This document shows positions 13,691 through 22,550 of a DNA stretch of 36,605 nucleotides, piece after piece. This DNA is from Acidobacteriota bacterium (lineage in GTDB: Bacteria > Acidobacteriota > Aminicenantia > UBA2199): contig JAHIKI010000093.1 in the NCBI GenBank assembly GCA_018897435.1, positions 1 through 36,605 of the forward strand. The letters run 5' to 3'. Position 1 is the stretch's first letter. Each line of letters opens with the position of its first letter. A program made the translations under genes and the position numbers. The notes beneath the pieces were generated by a model. That model was not told the DNA's origin, made no database searches, and saw only the letters and a program-made list of their open reading frames with translations.

Positions 13691-14593
13691 TTGGAACACA
13701 CCGTGATCCGGACCGAGCACTTGTCCAAGAACTACGGGCGGCATCTCGGCATCGCCGATATCGGCATCGAAGTTCATGCCGGCGAAGTTTTTGGCTATCT
13801 CGGGCCGAACGGGGCCGGCAAAACCACCACCATCCGTATTTTGCTCGATTTCATCAGGCCGGGAGCGGGAAAGGCTGAAATTTTCGGACGCGACGCGCGC
13901 CGCTGCGGCTCCGAAATCCGCCGTCGCGTCGGTTTTTTGCCGGGCGAACTGCATTTGTACGAAAACCTGACCGGCAACGATTTTCTGCGCTTTTTCGCCA
14001 ATCTGCGCGACGGTGTCGCCTGGTCTTACGTGGAAGAATTGGCTTCCCGACTAAACTGCCGGCTGGCGCAGCCGATCCATTCCCTCTCCCAGGGCAACAA
14101 GAAAAAGATCGGCCTGATCCAGGTTTTCATGCATAAACCCGAACTGATCATCCTGGACGAGCCGACCAGCGGCTTGGATCCGATCGTCCAGCACGAGTTT
14201 TACCAGCTACTGGCTGAAGCCCGGGCTCGGGGGCAGACCATATTTTTTTCTTCGCACAACCTGCCCGAAGTTGAGCGGGTCTGCGACCGCGTGGCTATCA
14301 TCCGCTCCGGCCGCCTGGTGGCCACGGAAAATGTCACCGTTCTGAAAGCCAGATCGCTGCGCAGCGTGGAGATCCGCTTCGGCGAGGACTTCGACGCCCG
14401 CGCTTTCGCCGCTGTAGCCGGCCTGGAGATCACCGCCCAGGACCGGCGTTCGCTCAAAGGGCGCATGAAAGGGGAGATGGACGCGCTGCTGAAAATGACG
14501 TCGCGGTTTAACATCAGCGATTTTAGAAGCCAGGAATCTTCTCTGGAGGAAATTTTCCTGGCCTATTATGGAAACAATGATCATGCTCAATAA
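13691..14593 (+). CDS. ABC exporter ATP-binding protein
   Basis: A 300-aa nucleotide-binding subunit. Walker A is GPNGAGKTT (about residues 38-46), the signature is S-L-S-Q-G-N-K-K-K, Walker B is LIILDEPTSGLDP, and the switch region is F-F-S-S-H. A C-terminal domain of about 80 residues follows, as in CcmA/YbhF-type drug or polymer exporters. The start appears to be TTG at 13691, since no ATG lies before the first conserved strand. It overlaps the permease gene by 26 nt, indicating a two-component exporter. The substrate is unknown. Confidence 0.92.
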   Translation: MEHTVIRTEHLSKNYGRHLGIADIGIEVHAGEVFGYLGPNGAGKTTTIRILLDFIRPGAGKAEIFGRDARRCGSEIRRRVGFLPGELHLYENLTGNDFLRFFANLRDGVAWSYVEELASRLNCRLAQPIHSLSQGNKKKIGLIQVFMHKPELIILDEPTSGLDPIVQHEFYQLLAEARARGQTIFFSSHNLPEVERVCDRVAIIRSGRLVATENVTVLKARSLRSVEIRFGEDFDARAFAAVAGLEITAQDRRSLKGRMKGEMDALLKMTSRFNISDFRSQESSLEEIFLAYYGNNDHAQ

Positions 14594-15380
14594 CCTTTTC
14601 CGGAAAACCCTGCGCGACCAGAGATTGTCGCTGCTTGGCTGGTCGCTCGGGCTGGTGGGGCTTTCGCTGTATCTGCTTTATGTCTACCCCTTCGTTAACC
14701 GGGCCGCGGCAATGATGAAAGTGCTGGACAACCTGCCCCCGGTCATAAAGAACCTGATCGGCAAAAGTAATTTCATGGCCACCCCTGAAGGATTTTTCAA
14801 CCTGCAGCCCTTTTCCATCCTGGCGCCATTGCTGTTCATCGTCTTCGCCGTGGCCAAGGGCAGCGACGCCACGGCCGGAGAAGAGGAGCGCGGCACGCTC
14901 GATCTGCTGCTGGCCAATCCGCTGCGGCGTCGGCAGGTGGTGCTGCAGAAGTCCTTGGCCCATGGCGCGGCCTTGTTCGTACTGTCGGTCGTCTTCTGGG
15001 TGGGCATGGCCGGAGGCACGTGGCTTTTCGGCATCGCCCTGAACCGGCTGCGTCTGGCCGCGGTGATCTTCAGCTGCTGGTTGTTGGGATTGGTCTTCTA
15101 TTCTCTCTCATTGGCCTGCGGTTGTTGGCGCGGAAAAAAGAAATTCAGCATCGGCGTCAGCGGCGGCCTGGCGGTAATCACCTATCTGATCAACGCCTAC
15201 GCCCCCATGGTGGAGAATTTGCGGCCCTACCGGATTTTTTCACCTTTTTATTTTTACAACGGCAACAATGTCCTGAGCAATAGCTTGCATCCCGTCCATG
15301 TCCTGGTGCTGGCTGGGCTGATCGCCTTTTTCTTCAGTGCCGCGCTTTTTGCCTTCAGCCGCCGCGACCTTTCGACCTGA
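14568..15380 (+). CDS. ABC-2 type permease, partner of the upstream ATPase
   Basis: A 270-aa membrane protein with about six hydrophobic spans. The segment E-E-E-R-G-T-L-D-L-L-L-A-N-P-L-R-R-R (about residues 104-121) is the hallmark of ABC-2 permeases such as NatB/YhgE-type exporters. Three in-frame ATGs (14568, 14577, 14583) make the exact start uncertain. It ends 23 bp from the convergent lipoprotein gene. The substrate cannot be inferred. Confidence 0.88.
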   Translation: METMIMLNNLFRKTLRDQRLSLLGWSLGLVGLSLYLLYVYPFVNRAAAMMKVLDNLPPVIKNLIGKSNFMATPEGFFNLQPFSILAPLLFIVFAVAKGSDATAGEEERGTLDLLLANPLRRRQVVLQKSLAHGAALFVLSVVFWVGMAGGTWLFGIALNRLRLAAVIFSCWLLGLVFYSLSLACGCWRGKKKFSIGVSGGLAVITYLINAYAPMVENLRPYRIFSPFYFYNGNNVLSNSLHPVHVLVLAGLIAFFFSAALFAFSRRDLST

Positions 15381-15403
15381 TCGGGGTTGCCGTCATCTGC
15401 TCT

Positions 15404-16081
15404 TTATTTCTGCAGGGCGATGGCCAGGGTGAATTCATCCTGCTTGGGAACGCTGATCTCCTTGTTGTAGATCCTGAATCCAGGCTTGAAAGCGGCAAAG
15501 ACGTATTTGCCGGGCGGCAGGCGCAGGCTGGCGGTTTTACCCTCGGCCGGGGCCAGTCCCCAGAACTTGCCGTCGATGTACAGGGCGGCTTCCTCGGGGG
15601 TCACGGTCAGGGTGACCTGGGTCAGTGAGCGTTCCTCAACCGCTACCGGCTTTGCAACCGGCAGGGCGGGGATGGGTTCGCTCTTGGCCTCATAGGCTTG
15701 CTGTTCTTCTGCAGCGGAAACTTTTGCGACGGCGGGTTCGGCTGCGTCCATAATGTCTTCACTCTCCAAATTGATTTTCAGGGTGATATTGCGGGAAGAA
15801 TAGGAACGCAGGTCTATGGCTTCTTCGCGGAAACCTCGTTTCTTGAACACCAATTCGTTCTGCCGTGAGGCCAGGCGCAGGGCCGAGCCGGCTGAGGAAA
15901 ATTCGTAGGCGGCTCCGATAAGCCTGCCGTTGAGCAGCACGTCGGCGTCGTCGGGGCTGACGCGCATAACGACGCGCACGCCGTCATAATCATCCATTAT
16001 GTCCCAGGGGACATTGATGGAACAGGCGGCAGAAATGAAGATAAAAAACAAGACAACTGATATTAGGCTTATGTTTTTCAT
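15404..16081 (-). CDS. Lipoprotein with two PEGA-like repeats
   Basis: A 225-aa protein. An N-terminal hydrophobic segment ends in I-S-A-A-C, giving a probable lipid-modified Cys20, although -3 is Ser rather than Leu. Two PEGA-like beta repeats follow: about residues 34-95 (V-x-P-D-D-A-D-V-L-L-N-G-R-L-I-G) and about 150-225 (V-T-P-E-E-A-A-L-Y-I-D-G-K-F-W-G, then L-P-P-G-K-Y). An Ala/Glu/Pro-rich linker joins them. PEGA domains sit in envelope proteins and probably bind surface or cell-wall components. I chose the ATG at 16081, which puts the signal peptide at the N-terminus. A possible -10 box lies 6 nt before it. Confidence 0.82.
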   Translation of the reverse strand: MKNISLISVVLFFIFISAACSINVPWDIMDDYDGVRVVMRVSPDDADVLLNGRLIGAAYEFSSAGSALRLASRQNELVFKKRGFREEAIDLRSYSSRNITLKINLESEDIMDAAEPAVAKVSAAEEQQAYEAKSEPIPALPVAKPVAVEERSLTQVTLTVTPEEAALYIDGKFWGLAPAEGKTASLRLPPGKYVFAAFKPGFRIYNKEISVPKQDEFTLAIALQK

Positions 16082-16087
16082 ACCTTC

Positions 16088-16096
16088 ATGGTAGCA
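16088..16096 (-). promoter_or_regulatory. Extended -10 box (TG-C-TACCAT) next to the PEGA lipoprotein start
   Basis: On the minus strand TGCTACCAT (16096-16088) ends 6 nt before the ATG at 16081. Only a weak -35 (GTGATT) lies 17 bp further up. The placement implies a leaderless transcript. Confidence 0.4.
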
Positions 16097-16197
16097 CAAA
16101 TGGAAAAATGAATCACCTGGCAAGCTGGTTTCCTCCGGGCGCCGCAACCGCAATGTTTAAAAAAAACCGCGTTGCTATTGCCTAAACAGGGGGAAAT

Positions 16198-16215
16198 ATG
16201 TTAAACATTTATTAG
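16198..16215 (+). CDS. Five-codon upstream ORF before lptD
   Basis: ATG-TTA-AAC-ATT-TAT-TAG encodes MLNIY. A strong AGGGGG lies 4-9 nt upstream (16188-16193), whereas the lptD ATG, 2 nt after the stop, has no site of its own in range. This suggests ribosomes load here and reinitiate at lptD. It could also be chance; no expression evidence exists. Confidence 0.3.
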   Translation: MLNIY

Positions 16216-16217
16216 CA

Positions 16218-18371
16218 ATGAAAACAAAAGCGCTGCAATTCATCTTTTTCTCCCTATTGTTGGCAACGGCAGGGTTGCCGGCAGCGCAGCAGGACCGCGA
16301 CGAACCGATCGTTTACGCCGACCATAAAAAAATCAGCGAAGATTCGCTCCGCGCCTATGGGAATGTGGAAGTCATATGGCAGGATTACATCATCTATGCC
16401 GACGTGATCGAATTCAACCTGAAGACCAGGGAATTGTTCGCCGAAGGAAGGGTGACCATGTCGGCCAAGGACATGGTTCTGAGCGGTGAAAAGCTCAATT
16501 TCAACTTGAAAACAAAAAGCGGCGAACTGGTCGACACTTATGGCCTGATCACCCCTTTTGTCCGTTACGAAACCGGCCGCCTGATCCAAACCGACCTGAA
16601 GACGCTGACTTTTCAGCGCCTCAATTTCACTTCCTGCACCCAGATCTTCCCGCGCTGGAAGATCACCAGCCGCCGCGGCAAGATCATAAAAGAAAAATAT
16701 ATTGAAATGCACGACGTGCTGTTCCGCGTCAAAAACATTCCGGTTTTCTACCTGCCCTACCTGCGCTATCCTATCCAAAAAGACGGCCGGGCCACGGGCC
16801 TTTTGTTCCCCAATATCGGCAATTCTTCGCTGCGTGGTTTTTTTTTCCAAAACGCCCTCTTTTTGGATGTTAAGCCCAATATCGACATGACCTTCGGCCT
16901 TGATTATTTCGCCAATCTGGGGATCGGCGTCAGCGACGAATTGCGCTACCTGTTTCGCAACACCAGCGGCAGCGCCCGCTTTTACTATCTCAAATACCGG
17001 AAAGACAATGGCGTATATAACGATTCGGCGAGTGATTATTATGTAGAAGCAGATCACAAACAGACGCTGCCCTTCCTGAATTCCCGCCTGCTGCTGAATG
17101 TAAACCTCCAAAGTCGCCCCGGTTTCCTGCGCTTGTTCGATAACAGCTTTGACCGCAATCTCAGCACCAATTTTCAGTCTTCATTGGCGTGGACCATGTC
17201 TTTTTCCAACATCAATATTTCGCTGAGCGCGTCGCGCCGGGAAACGTATTATAACTTTCTCGACAGCTCAAGGATCATAGAATACCTGCCGGCGCTGGCT
17301 TTCAATTTGAACCAGCAGAAACTGGGAAAGCTGCCCGGCTATTTTTCCCTGGGAGTCGATTATCAAAGGGTGCGCCGCAGCGGTGTGGTCTATGAAGAAG
17401 AGCCATTATTCGTGAACGATTTCCGTTCCCAGCGCCTGACCGTGACCCCGGCCTACCAGCTGCCGCTGCTGAAACTGCCCTGGCTGAACTGTTCGCTGAA
17501 CCTCCTGGCCAAAAACACCTTATACGCCAAAAGCCTGGATCCCGCGAGCAAAAAGATCGTTGACGAGCCCCTGTATATGAAGTACCAGACGGCCACTCTT
17601 TCCTTGCAGGGACCGATTTTTTTTCGTATTTTTAATTCGGGCCATAGCAAACTGAAGCACGTGATCGAACCCGGATTTGAATTCCGCTACGCCACCAAGG
17701 CCGATAATCGCGACCGCCTGGTTCCGGTCGATTATTTCGATTACCCATCCTATTCCTATGCCGGTTTCTCGCTTACTTCGCGCCTGCTGACCAAAGGCGG
17801 CGACAGCAACGCTTCGTCCAGCGAAATGCTCTCATATACGATCGCCCAGGAATATTATTTCGACGCGGCCGAAGCCAATTTATTCCGCAAGATTAAAGGG
17901 GAATATCCGCGTTTTTCTGAATTGAGCAACAGGCTGCGCTTCCAGCCTGTTGCCAATATTAGCTTCGACGCCACGCTGGCTTACAATTATTATATCCATG
18001 GCCCGACACGTTTGAATCTGCGCGCTTCCTATGACCGTCAAGGCGCGCCGCTGACCGGTTCCCTTTCCTACAACATTTACCGTAACCCCTATACCGCAAC
18101 CAATTACTATTTCAACCGCAGTGTAATAAGAGGAGTCATTAATCTGGATTTTCCCAAGTTCCCTCTGAAATTGCGGACCGGAGTCGATTACGATCTAACG
18201 GCCAAAGAATTCCGTTATGGTTCCATCAACGCCAGTTTCGATTACCAGTGCCTGGTCTTTAGCACCGAGTGCAAAGTATTTTCGTATCTGGGGCGATCCG
18301 AGTTCCAGTTCCGTTTCGGTCTTTCCCTGGGCAACCTGGGCATGGTCAGCGATTTTTTTGGAGACAAATGA
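16218..18371 (+). CDS. lptD: LPS-assembly outer-membrane protein LptD (OstA/Imp)
   Basis: A 717-aa protein with a signal peptide (about residues 1-23), a periplasmic OstA/LptA-like beta-jellyroll (about 30-125, Y-A-D-H-K-K-I-S-E-D-S-L-R-A-Y-G-N-V-E-V) and a long C-terminal beta-barrel region full of alternating aromatic strands. The junction motif F-Y-L-P-Y-L-R-Y-P near residue 180 is typical of LptD. It inserts lipopolysaccharide into the outer leaflet. Length is near the family norm (about 750). The end is an ATGA overlap with the next gene. Its partner LptE is not in the window. Confidence 0.92.
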   Translation: MKTKALQFIFFSLLLATAGLPAAQQDRDEPIVYADHKKISEDSLRAYGNVEVIWQDYIIYADVIEFNLKTRELFAEGRVTMSAKDMVLSGEKLNFNLKTKSGELVDTYGLITPFVRYETGRLIQTDLKTLTFQRLNFTSCTQIFPRWKITSRRGKIIKEKYIEMHDVLFRVKNIPVFYLPYLRYPIQKDGRATGLLFPNIGNSSLRGFFFQNALFLDVKPNIDMTFGLDYFANLGIGVSDELRYLFRNTSGSARFYYLKYRKDNGVYNDSASDYYVEADHKQTLPFLNSRLLLNVNLQSRPGFLRLFDNSFDRNLSTNFQSSLAWTMSFSNINISLSASRRETYYNFLDSSRIIEYLPALAFNLNQQKLGKLPGYFSLGVDYQRVRRSGVVYEEEPLFVNDFRSQRLTVTPAYQLPLLKLPWLNCSLNLLAKNTLYAKSLDPASKKIVDEPLYMKYQTATLSLQGPIFFRIFNSGHSKLKHVIEPGFEFRYATKADNRDRLVPVDYFDYPSYSYAGFSLTSRLLTKGGDSNASSSEMLSYTIAQEYYFDAAEANLFRKIKGEYPRFSELSNRLRFQPVANISFDATLAYNYYIHGPTRLNLRASYDRQGAPLTGSLSYNIYRNPYTATNYYFNRSVIRGVINLDFPKFPLKLRTGVDYDLTAKEFRYGSINASFDYQCLVFSTECKVFSYLGRSEFQFRFGLSLGNLGMVSDFFGDK

Positions 18372-19327
18372 TGCAGGTTGCCGGGCACAGGATCAAAAAG
18401 ATTATGGTCACCGGCTGTTCCGGCTTTTTGGCCTCGCACCTATTAAAACTGCTGCTGAGGCAGGATCGCAACAAACTTTTCGGCATCACCGAGGTGCCGG
18501 GATTCACCTATCCCGAAGTCGAGGTTTTCCAGGTGGACATCCGCCGCCGAGACGATATTTCCCACGTGCTGGGGCTCATTCGCCCCGATGTCACTTTTCA
18601 CCTGGCGGCGGTGGCCAACGTCGGTTTCGCCTGGAAAAATCCGCAGCTTACTTATGATGTGAACTTCATGGGTACTTCGAACCTGCTGGAAGCACTGCAG
18701 GCGTCGGCGCCCGACTCGCGGCTGCTACTGATGAGTTCGGCCGAAGTCTACCAGACCGGAGGCGACGAGCCTATATCCGAAAACAGTTCCACGGTCTGCC
18801 AGAACCCCTACGCCTTGTCCAAGCTAGCCATGGAGATGCTGGGCGACCTGTACTGGCGCGCCTTCGCCATGAATGTCTGCAAGATCCGCGCTTTTAATTT
18901 CACCGGCCCCGGACAGGATACGAAATTCGTGGCTTCGGATTTTGCCAGCCAGATCGCCAAGATCGAGAGGGGCGAGCAGCCGCCGGTCATCCGCGTCGGC
19001 AACCTGGCCGCGGTCCGCGATTTTTCCGATGTCCGTGATGTGGCCCACTACCTGCAGGTCATCGGCGGCAAAAGCGTGGGCGGCGAGGTTTTCAACCTGT
19101 GTTCCGGCTGGGCTTATTCGATTCGCCAGGTACTGGACATCCTGCTGGCCCAGGCGCGCGTGCCCATCCGGATCGAAGTGGAAGCCAACAGGTTTCGCCC
19201 ACTGGACAATCTCCGGATCCTTGGCGACTGCCGGTTGATGCGCTCGCGTTTCGGCCTGCGCCCGGAATTTTCTATCGAGCAGACCCTGCTTGACCTGCTG
19301 GACTACTGGCGGCAATCGCCGTGCTGA
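18368..19327 (+). CDS. rmd: NAD(P)-dependent sugar epimerase/dehydratase, GDP-4-keto-6-deoxymannose reductase-like
   Basis: A 319-aa extended short-chain dehydrogenase. The nucleotide loop reads V-T-G-C-S-G-F-L-A-S-H-L (about 13-24), with Ala where Gly is usual. The catalytic S-S-A-E-V-Y and Y-A-L-S-K are present near 120 and 147. The blocks F-N-F-T-G-P-G-Q, S-D-F-A-S-Q-I-A-K-I-E-R-G and V-G-N-L-A-A-V-R-D-F-S-D-V-R-D-V match RMD enzymes that make GDP-rhamnose. It is translationally coupled to lptD by ATGA, suggesting a role in surface polysaccharide or LPS sugar supply. Another SDR sugar activity cannot be excluded. Confidence 0.82.
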   Translation: MMQVAGHRIKKIMVTGCSGFLASHLLKLLLRQDRNKLFGITEVPGFTYPEVEVFQVDIRRRDDISHVLGLIRPDVTFHLAAVANVGFAWKNPQLTYDVNFMGTSNLLEALQASAPDSRLLLMSSAEVYQTGGDEPISENSSTVCQNPYALSKLAMEMLGDLYWRAFAMNVCKIRAFNFTGPGQDTKFVASDFASQIAKIERGEQPPVIRVGNLAAVRDFSDVRDVAHYLQVIGGKSVGGEVFNLCSGWAYSIRQVLDILLAQARVPIRIEVEANRFRPLDNLRILGDCRLMRSRFGLRPEFSIEQTLLDLLDYWRQSPC

Positions 19328-19383
19328 AAGTCCTGGTCATTAGGATCGCGGCCGGTCGTCTGCAACGACTCGGGACCGATTAG

Positions 19384-19782
19384 TTATATTTTAAACAATT
19401 TGCCGCTGGCCTGGGCATAGATTGTCCCGGAAGAATCACATATGCGGCTTTCGGCCGTGACGATGCGGCCGCGCGCTTCCAGCATTTTTCCCGCTGCCAG
19501 GTAAGTTTCGCCGGTCAGAGCCGGCTTTTTGAATTTAACGGTGATCTCGGCGGTGACGCATTTAATTCCAGCTGCGGCCGCGGCCTTGATCATGGTCTCG
19601 TCGAGCACCGTGGCCAGCAGCCCACCGTGCACCGTGTTCTGCCAGCCTTGCAGCCGGGTGGGGAACACTATCTTGGCCTCGGTTTCGCCATTTTGCCGGT
19701 TTTCATAAAATTCAAGCTGGAGCCCGGCCGTGTTCTTTTTACCGCAGACAAAACAGTTTTGATCGTCGCTAAAATCCTTCAT
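19384..19782 (-). CDS. PaaI-type hotdog-fold thioesterase
   Basis: A 132-aa hotdog protein. It has the C-F-V-C-G-K-K-N N-terminal motif found in one PaaI-like subgroup and the hotdog core H-G-G-L-L-A-T-V-L-D-E-T (about residues 51-62), with the Asp/Glu that serves catalysis. It probably hydrolyses an acyl-CoA; the substrate is unknown. The ATG at 19782 has no Shine-Dalgarno but has TATAAA 7 nt upstream, which would give a leaderless mRNA. An alternative start at 19872 adds 30 residues unlike the family. Confidence 0.85.
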   Translation of the reverse strand: MKDFSDDQNCFVCGKKNTAGLQLEFYENRQNGETEAKIVFPTRLQGWQNTVHGGLLATVLDETMIKAAAAAGIKCVTAEITVKFKKPALTGETYLAAGKMLEARGRIVTAESRICDSSGTIYAQASGKLFKI

Positions 19783-19789
19783 GGCAATA

Positions 19790-19795
19790 TTTATA
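19790..19795 (-). promoter_or_regulatory. -10 box next to the thioesterase start
   Basis: TATAAA on the minus strand ends 7 nt before the ATG. No good -35 is visible 16-18 bp upstream, so confidence is low. Confidence 0.3.
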
Positions 19796-19896
19796 CACCA
19801 AATCTGCTTTTTATGGAAGGTGTGAACCGGTGAGGCCGCGGAAATCCCATAAAGGCGATCCGGCAGGCGCACCTATTACCGCGTACGGTTTTTCAC

Positions 19897-19925
19897 TTTA
19901 CAAAAGCAGCTGTTTTTCATACAAT
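19897..19925 (+). promoter_or_regulatory. Sigma70 promoter for the M20 peptidase
   Basis: TTTACA (19897-19902), a 17-bp spacer and TACAAT (19920-19925) lie 29 bp before the ATG, leaving room for the GAGGTG ribosome-binding site. Confidence 0.65.
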
Positions 19926-19954
19926 GAAAATGAAATTAAAAACGAGGTGAAAGC

Positions 19955-21031
19955 ATGGGAAAAAGAATGATAGACCAATTCATGGAAATGGTCCAAATCG
20001 ATAGCGAATCGGGCCATGAGGCTGAATTCATCGATTATCTCTTGGTGGAATTTAAAAAGTTGGGCGCCGACGCCCACAAGGATACTTACGGCAACCTGCT
20101 GGCCAAGTTTCCGGCCAAAAACAGCGTCGGCAAGGAGCCGATCCTCCTTTCCTGCCACGCCGACACGGTCATGCCCGGCCAGGGCATCAAGCCAAAAATA
20201 GAAAATGGTGTGATCCGTTCCCAGGGCGATACTATTCTGGGTGCCGACGACAAGGCGGGCATAGCCGAAATGCTCGAAGCGTTGCGCACGGCCGAGGTGC
20301 GGCCGCCGGTCGAGGTGGCCATCAGCCGCCAGGAGGAAGTGGGACTTTTGGGTGTCAAGAACCTGGACTTCAGCTTTTTGCATGCCAAACGCGGCTTTCT
20401 GTTGGACAACGACACGCTCGATACCATCGTCATCGGCGGCCCTTCATATTTCGCCATTGACGTCGATGTCCAGGGCCGCTCGGCCCATGCCGGCATGGAG
20501 CCGGAAAAGGGCATCAACGCCATTGCTGCCGCGGCCAAAGCCATCGCCGCCCTTAGGCTGGGCCGGCTCGACCACGAAACCACGGCCAACGTCGGCGTGA
20601 TCAAGGGCGGGATCATCCGCAACGGCGTTCCCGCAGCGGCCGTTTTTTTGGCCGAATGCCGCAGCCTGCAGCATGACAAAGCCCAGGCCCTTGCCGACGA
20701 GATGGAACGGATCATCAAACGGGAAGTGGCTGCGGTTGGCGCCCAAGTCGAAATAAAAACCAACAACCTTTGCCGGGCAGTGCAGATCGCCCCCGACGCC
20801 TGGACCGTGAACACGGCGCAAAAAGCCCTGGTAACAGTAGGCATCAAAGCCAAAACCACTTTTATCACCGGCTTTACCGACGCCTCCATCTACAACAATC
20901 ACGGTATTGAAATGGCGGTGGTGGGCATCGGCGCCCGTGACGAACACTCCAGCGAAGAACATATCCATATCGCTGATATGGAAAAAGCCCTGGCCATGCT
21001 GATAGAAATATTGAGGCTTTCGGCCGCCTGA
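19955..21031 (+). CDS. M20 family metallopeptidase (peptidase T/tripeptidase-like)
   Basis: A 358-aa cytoplasmic dipeptidase/tripeptidase-like enzyme. The di-zinc ligands are visible: S-C-H-A-D-T-V (about residues 66-72), G-A-D-D-K-A-G (about 96-102), the catalytic Glu pair in Q-E-E-V-G-L-L-G (about 128-135), D-N-D near 151, and the final His in E-H-S-S-E-E-H-I near 330. A lid/dimerisation domain with G-R-S-A-H-A-G-M-E-P-E-K-G lies between. It resembles YqjE/PepT-like M20 proteins. GAGGTG precedes the ATG. It is a single-gene unit with its own promoter and terminator. Confidence 0.9.
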   Translation: MGKRMIDQFMEMVQIDSESGHEAEFIDYLLVEFKKLGADAHKDTYGNLLAKFPAKNSVGKEPILLSCHADTVMPGQGIKPKIENGVIRSQGDTILGADDKAGIAEMLEALRTAEVRPPVEVAISRQEEVGLLGVKNLDFSFLHAKRGFLLDNDTLDTIVIGGPSYFAIDVDVQGRSAHAGMEPEKGINAIAAAAKAIAALRLGRLDHETTANVGVIKGGIIRNGVPAAAVFLAECRSLQHDKAQALADEMERIIKREVAAVGAQVEIKTNNLCRAVQIAPDAWTVNTAQKALVTVGIKAKTTFITGFTDASIYNNHGIEMAVVGIGARDEHSSEEHIHIADMEKALAMLIEILRLSAA

Positions 21032-21055
21032 AGCGGCGTGACAGTCGCTGTTTTT
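21032..21055 (+). terminator. Intrinsic terminator after the M20 peptidase gene
   Basis: AGCGGC pairs with GTCGCT (one G-U) around a 6-nt loop, followed by GTTTTT. It begins directly after the stop codon. The stem is short, so strength is uncertain. Confidence 0.5.
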
Positions 21056-21184
21056 CGACGTTATTCTTCTCTCAGGCTGCACCATATTTTATTCTCAGAA
21101 TTTCCCAGAAATGCATATTGTGGGGCTTTTTCCGACATCCCCTTCAGCTAAATCCCGTCCGCATTCCGGCCGGGAAGCGACTTC

Positions 21185-21233
21185 GCCCATTTTTCGTTAA
21201 AATGGGCTGCGTACGCCGCTGCAGGCTGCGAAG
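21185..21233. repeat. Nested inverted repeats in the gap before the PFK gene
   Basis: The gap 21056-21311 holds no gene. GCCCATTTT / AAAATGGGC (21185-21193 and 21199-21207) form a perfect 9-bp stem, enclosed by CTTCGC (21181-21186) and GCGAAG (21228-21233), which overlaps the stem by two bases. It looks like a palindromic interspersed repeat or a decayed mobile fragment. A search of the rest of the genome would decide. Confidence 0.4.
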
Positions 21234-21311
21234 CGTCCCCAGCGGGGGAGGATAGTCGGAAGCGCCCCAACTTCCAATTTTGAAAAACGGGGTGACGCCA
21301 GCCGCTTCGCC

Positions 21312-21340
21312 TTGACAGGGTGGGGCAAATCCGCTACCAT
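21312..21340 (+). promoter_or_regulatory. Sigma70 promoter for pfp, placed for a leaderless start
   Basis: A perfect TTGACA (21312-21317), a 17-bp spacer and TACCAT (21335-21340) end 7 nt before the ATG at 21348. AAGGG touches the start codon, too close to act as a normal ribosome-binding site. Confidence 0.6.
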
Positions 21341-21347
21341 CAAGGGT

Positions 21348-22547
21348 ATGCTGGATTTAAAAAACCACAAGAAAGTGGCCATCCTGTTTTCGGGCGGACC
21401 GGCGCCTTCGGCCAATGCCGTCATCTCTTCGGTGGCCCTGAATTTCATCAACGCCAAGGTGCCGATCATCGGTTTTTTCTTCGGTTTCGAATTCCTGGAA
21501 AATTATGACCACAAAAACCGCTACTCGCTGTCCCCCAACGTCCATTACCAGGCTCTGGATGCCAACATTTCCGCTATCCGCAACCGGCGCGGGGTGTATT
21601 TGAAAACCTCGCGAGCCAATCCGGGCCGGCTCATCAAGTCCCCTGAAGACCTCCAGGATACCGAAAAATCCAGGAAGCTGCAAAACATACTCCAAGCCCT
21701 CGACAGTTTGGGCATCGGCTGCCTGATCACCATCGGCGGCGACGACACGCTGAAAACCGCCAATTTCCTGGCCCGTCTCGGCCTGCCGGTGATACACATT
21801 CCCAAGACCATCGACAACGATTATTTCGGCATCGCCTGGACCTTCGGCTACTGGAGCAGCGTCCAGGCCAGTCAGGAGGCCCTGCTCAACCTCAAGGCCG
21901 ATGCTGAGAGCACCAGTTCCTATTTTATCGTAGAACTGATGGGGCGCAAGGCCGGCTGGCTGACCTACGCGGCCGGCATCGCCGGCGAAGCGGTGCAGAT
22001 GATCTCCACCGAGGATGTTGAGGAAGATACTCTGGATATCGGCAAACTGGCTGAAAAGATTGTGGATACCATCCTCTGGCGCGAAAAAAACGACAAGTAT
22101 TACGGAGTGATCTGCGTGGCCGAGGGGCTGGCTGACAAACTGCCCGACAAATACCGGCCGACCGAAAAAGACCGTCACGGCAATGTGATTCTGGGAACGG
22201 CTGAAGTGGGTCGGGTTTTGCGCGACGCCGCCGAGGAGGTCTACAAGAACCGCTCCGGGCGCAAGAAAAAGCTCATCTACAAGCAGATCGGCTACGAAAC
22301 CCGCAATGCCCTGCCCATTAGTTTCGACGTGGTCCTGGCCAGCATGCTCGGCTTCGGCGCCTACAAACTCTATAAAAACAGTCAGTTCGATTGCATGGTC
22401 TCGGTCTCGGACAATTTCCAGATCGTAGGCGTGCCTTTCAGTGAACTAATCGATCCCCAGACCCTGCTGACCCGCCTGCGCAATGTACCGCGCGGCAGCG
22501 ATTTTTATGAATTGAAGGAAGCCCTGTCCTATAAATTGTCTGAATAA
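21348..22547 (+). CDS. pfp: 6-phosphofructokinase, PPi-dependent type
   Basis: A 399-aa PfkA-family enzyme that phosphorylates fructose 6-phosphate. Two residues that set the phosphoryl donor are of the pyrophosphate type: G-G-D-D-T (Asp where ATP enzymes have Gly) and P-K-T-I-D-N-D (Lys where ATP enzymes have Gly). The substrate block M-G-R-K-A-G-W is intact. The N-terminal loop reads S-G-G-P-A-P-S-A-N instead of G-G-x-x-P-G-x-N. The reaction would be reversible and use PPi. I placed the start at 21348 because the promoter overlaps the longer ORF. With hppA it points to a PPi-based economy. Confidence 0.88.
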   Translation: MLDLKNHKKVAILFSGGPAPSANAVISSVALNFINAKVPIIGFFFGFEFLENYDHKNRYSLSPNVHYQALDANISAIRNRRGVYLKTSRANPGRLIKSPEDLQDTEKSRKLQNILQALDSLGIGCLITIGGDDTLKTANFLARLGLPVIHIPKTIDNDYFGIAWTFGYWSSVQASQEALLNLKADAESTSSYFIVELMGRKAGWLTYAAGIAGEAVQMISTEDVEEDTLDIGKLAEKIVDTILWREKNDKYYGVICVAEGLADKLPDKYRPTEKDRHGNVILGTAEVGRVLRDAAEEVYKNRSGRKKKLIYKQIGYETRNALPISFDVVLASMLGFGAYKLYKNSQFDCMVSVSDNFQIVGVPFSELIDPQTLLTRLRNVPRGSDFYELKEALSYKLSE

Positions 22548-22550
22548 TGG

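Noticed and set aside
16000-16013. TGTCCC-AG-GGGACA inside the PEGA lipoprotein gene, similar to the right-edge palindromes
   Set aside because: The arms match but the spacer is 2 bp instead of 5, it lies in coding sequence, and no sigma-54 promoter is near. Probably chance.
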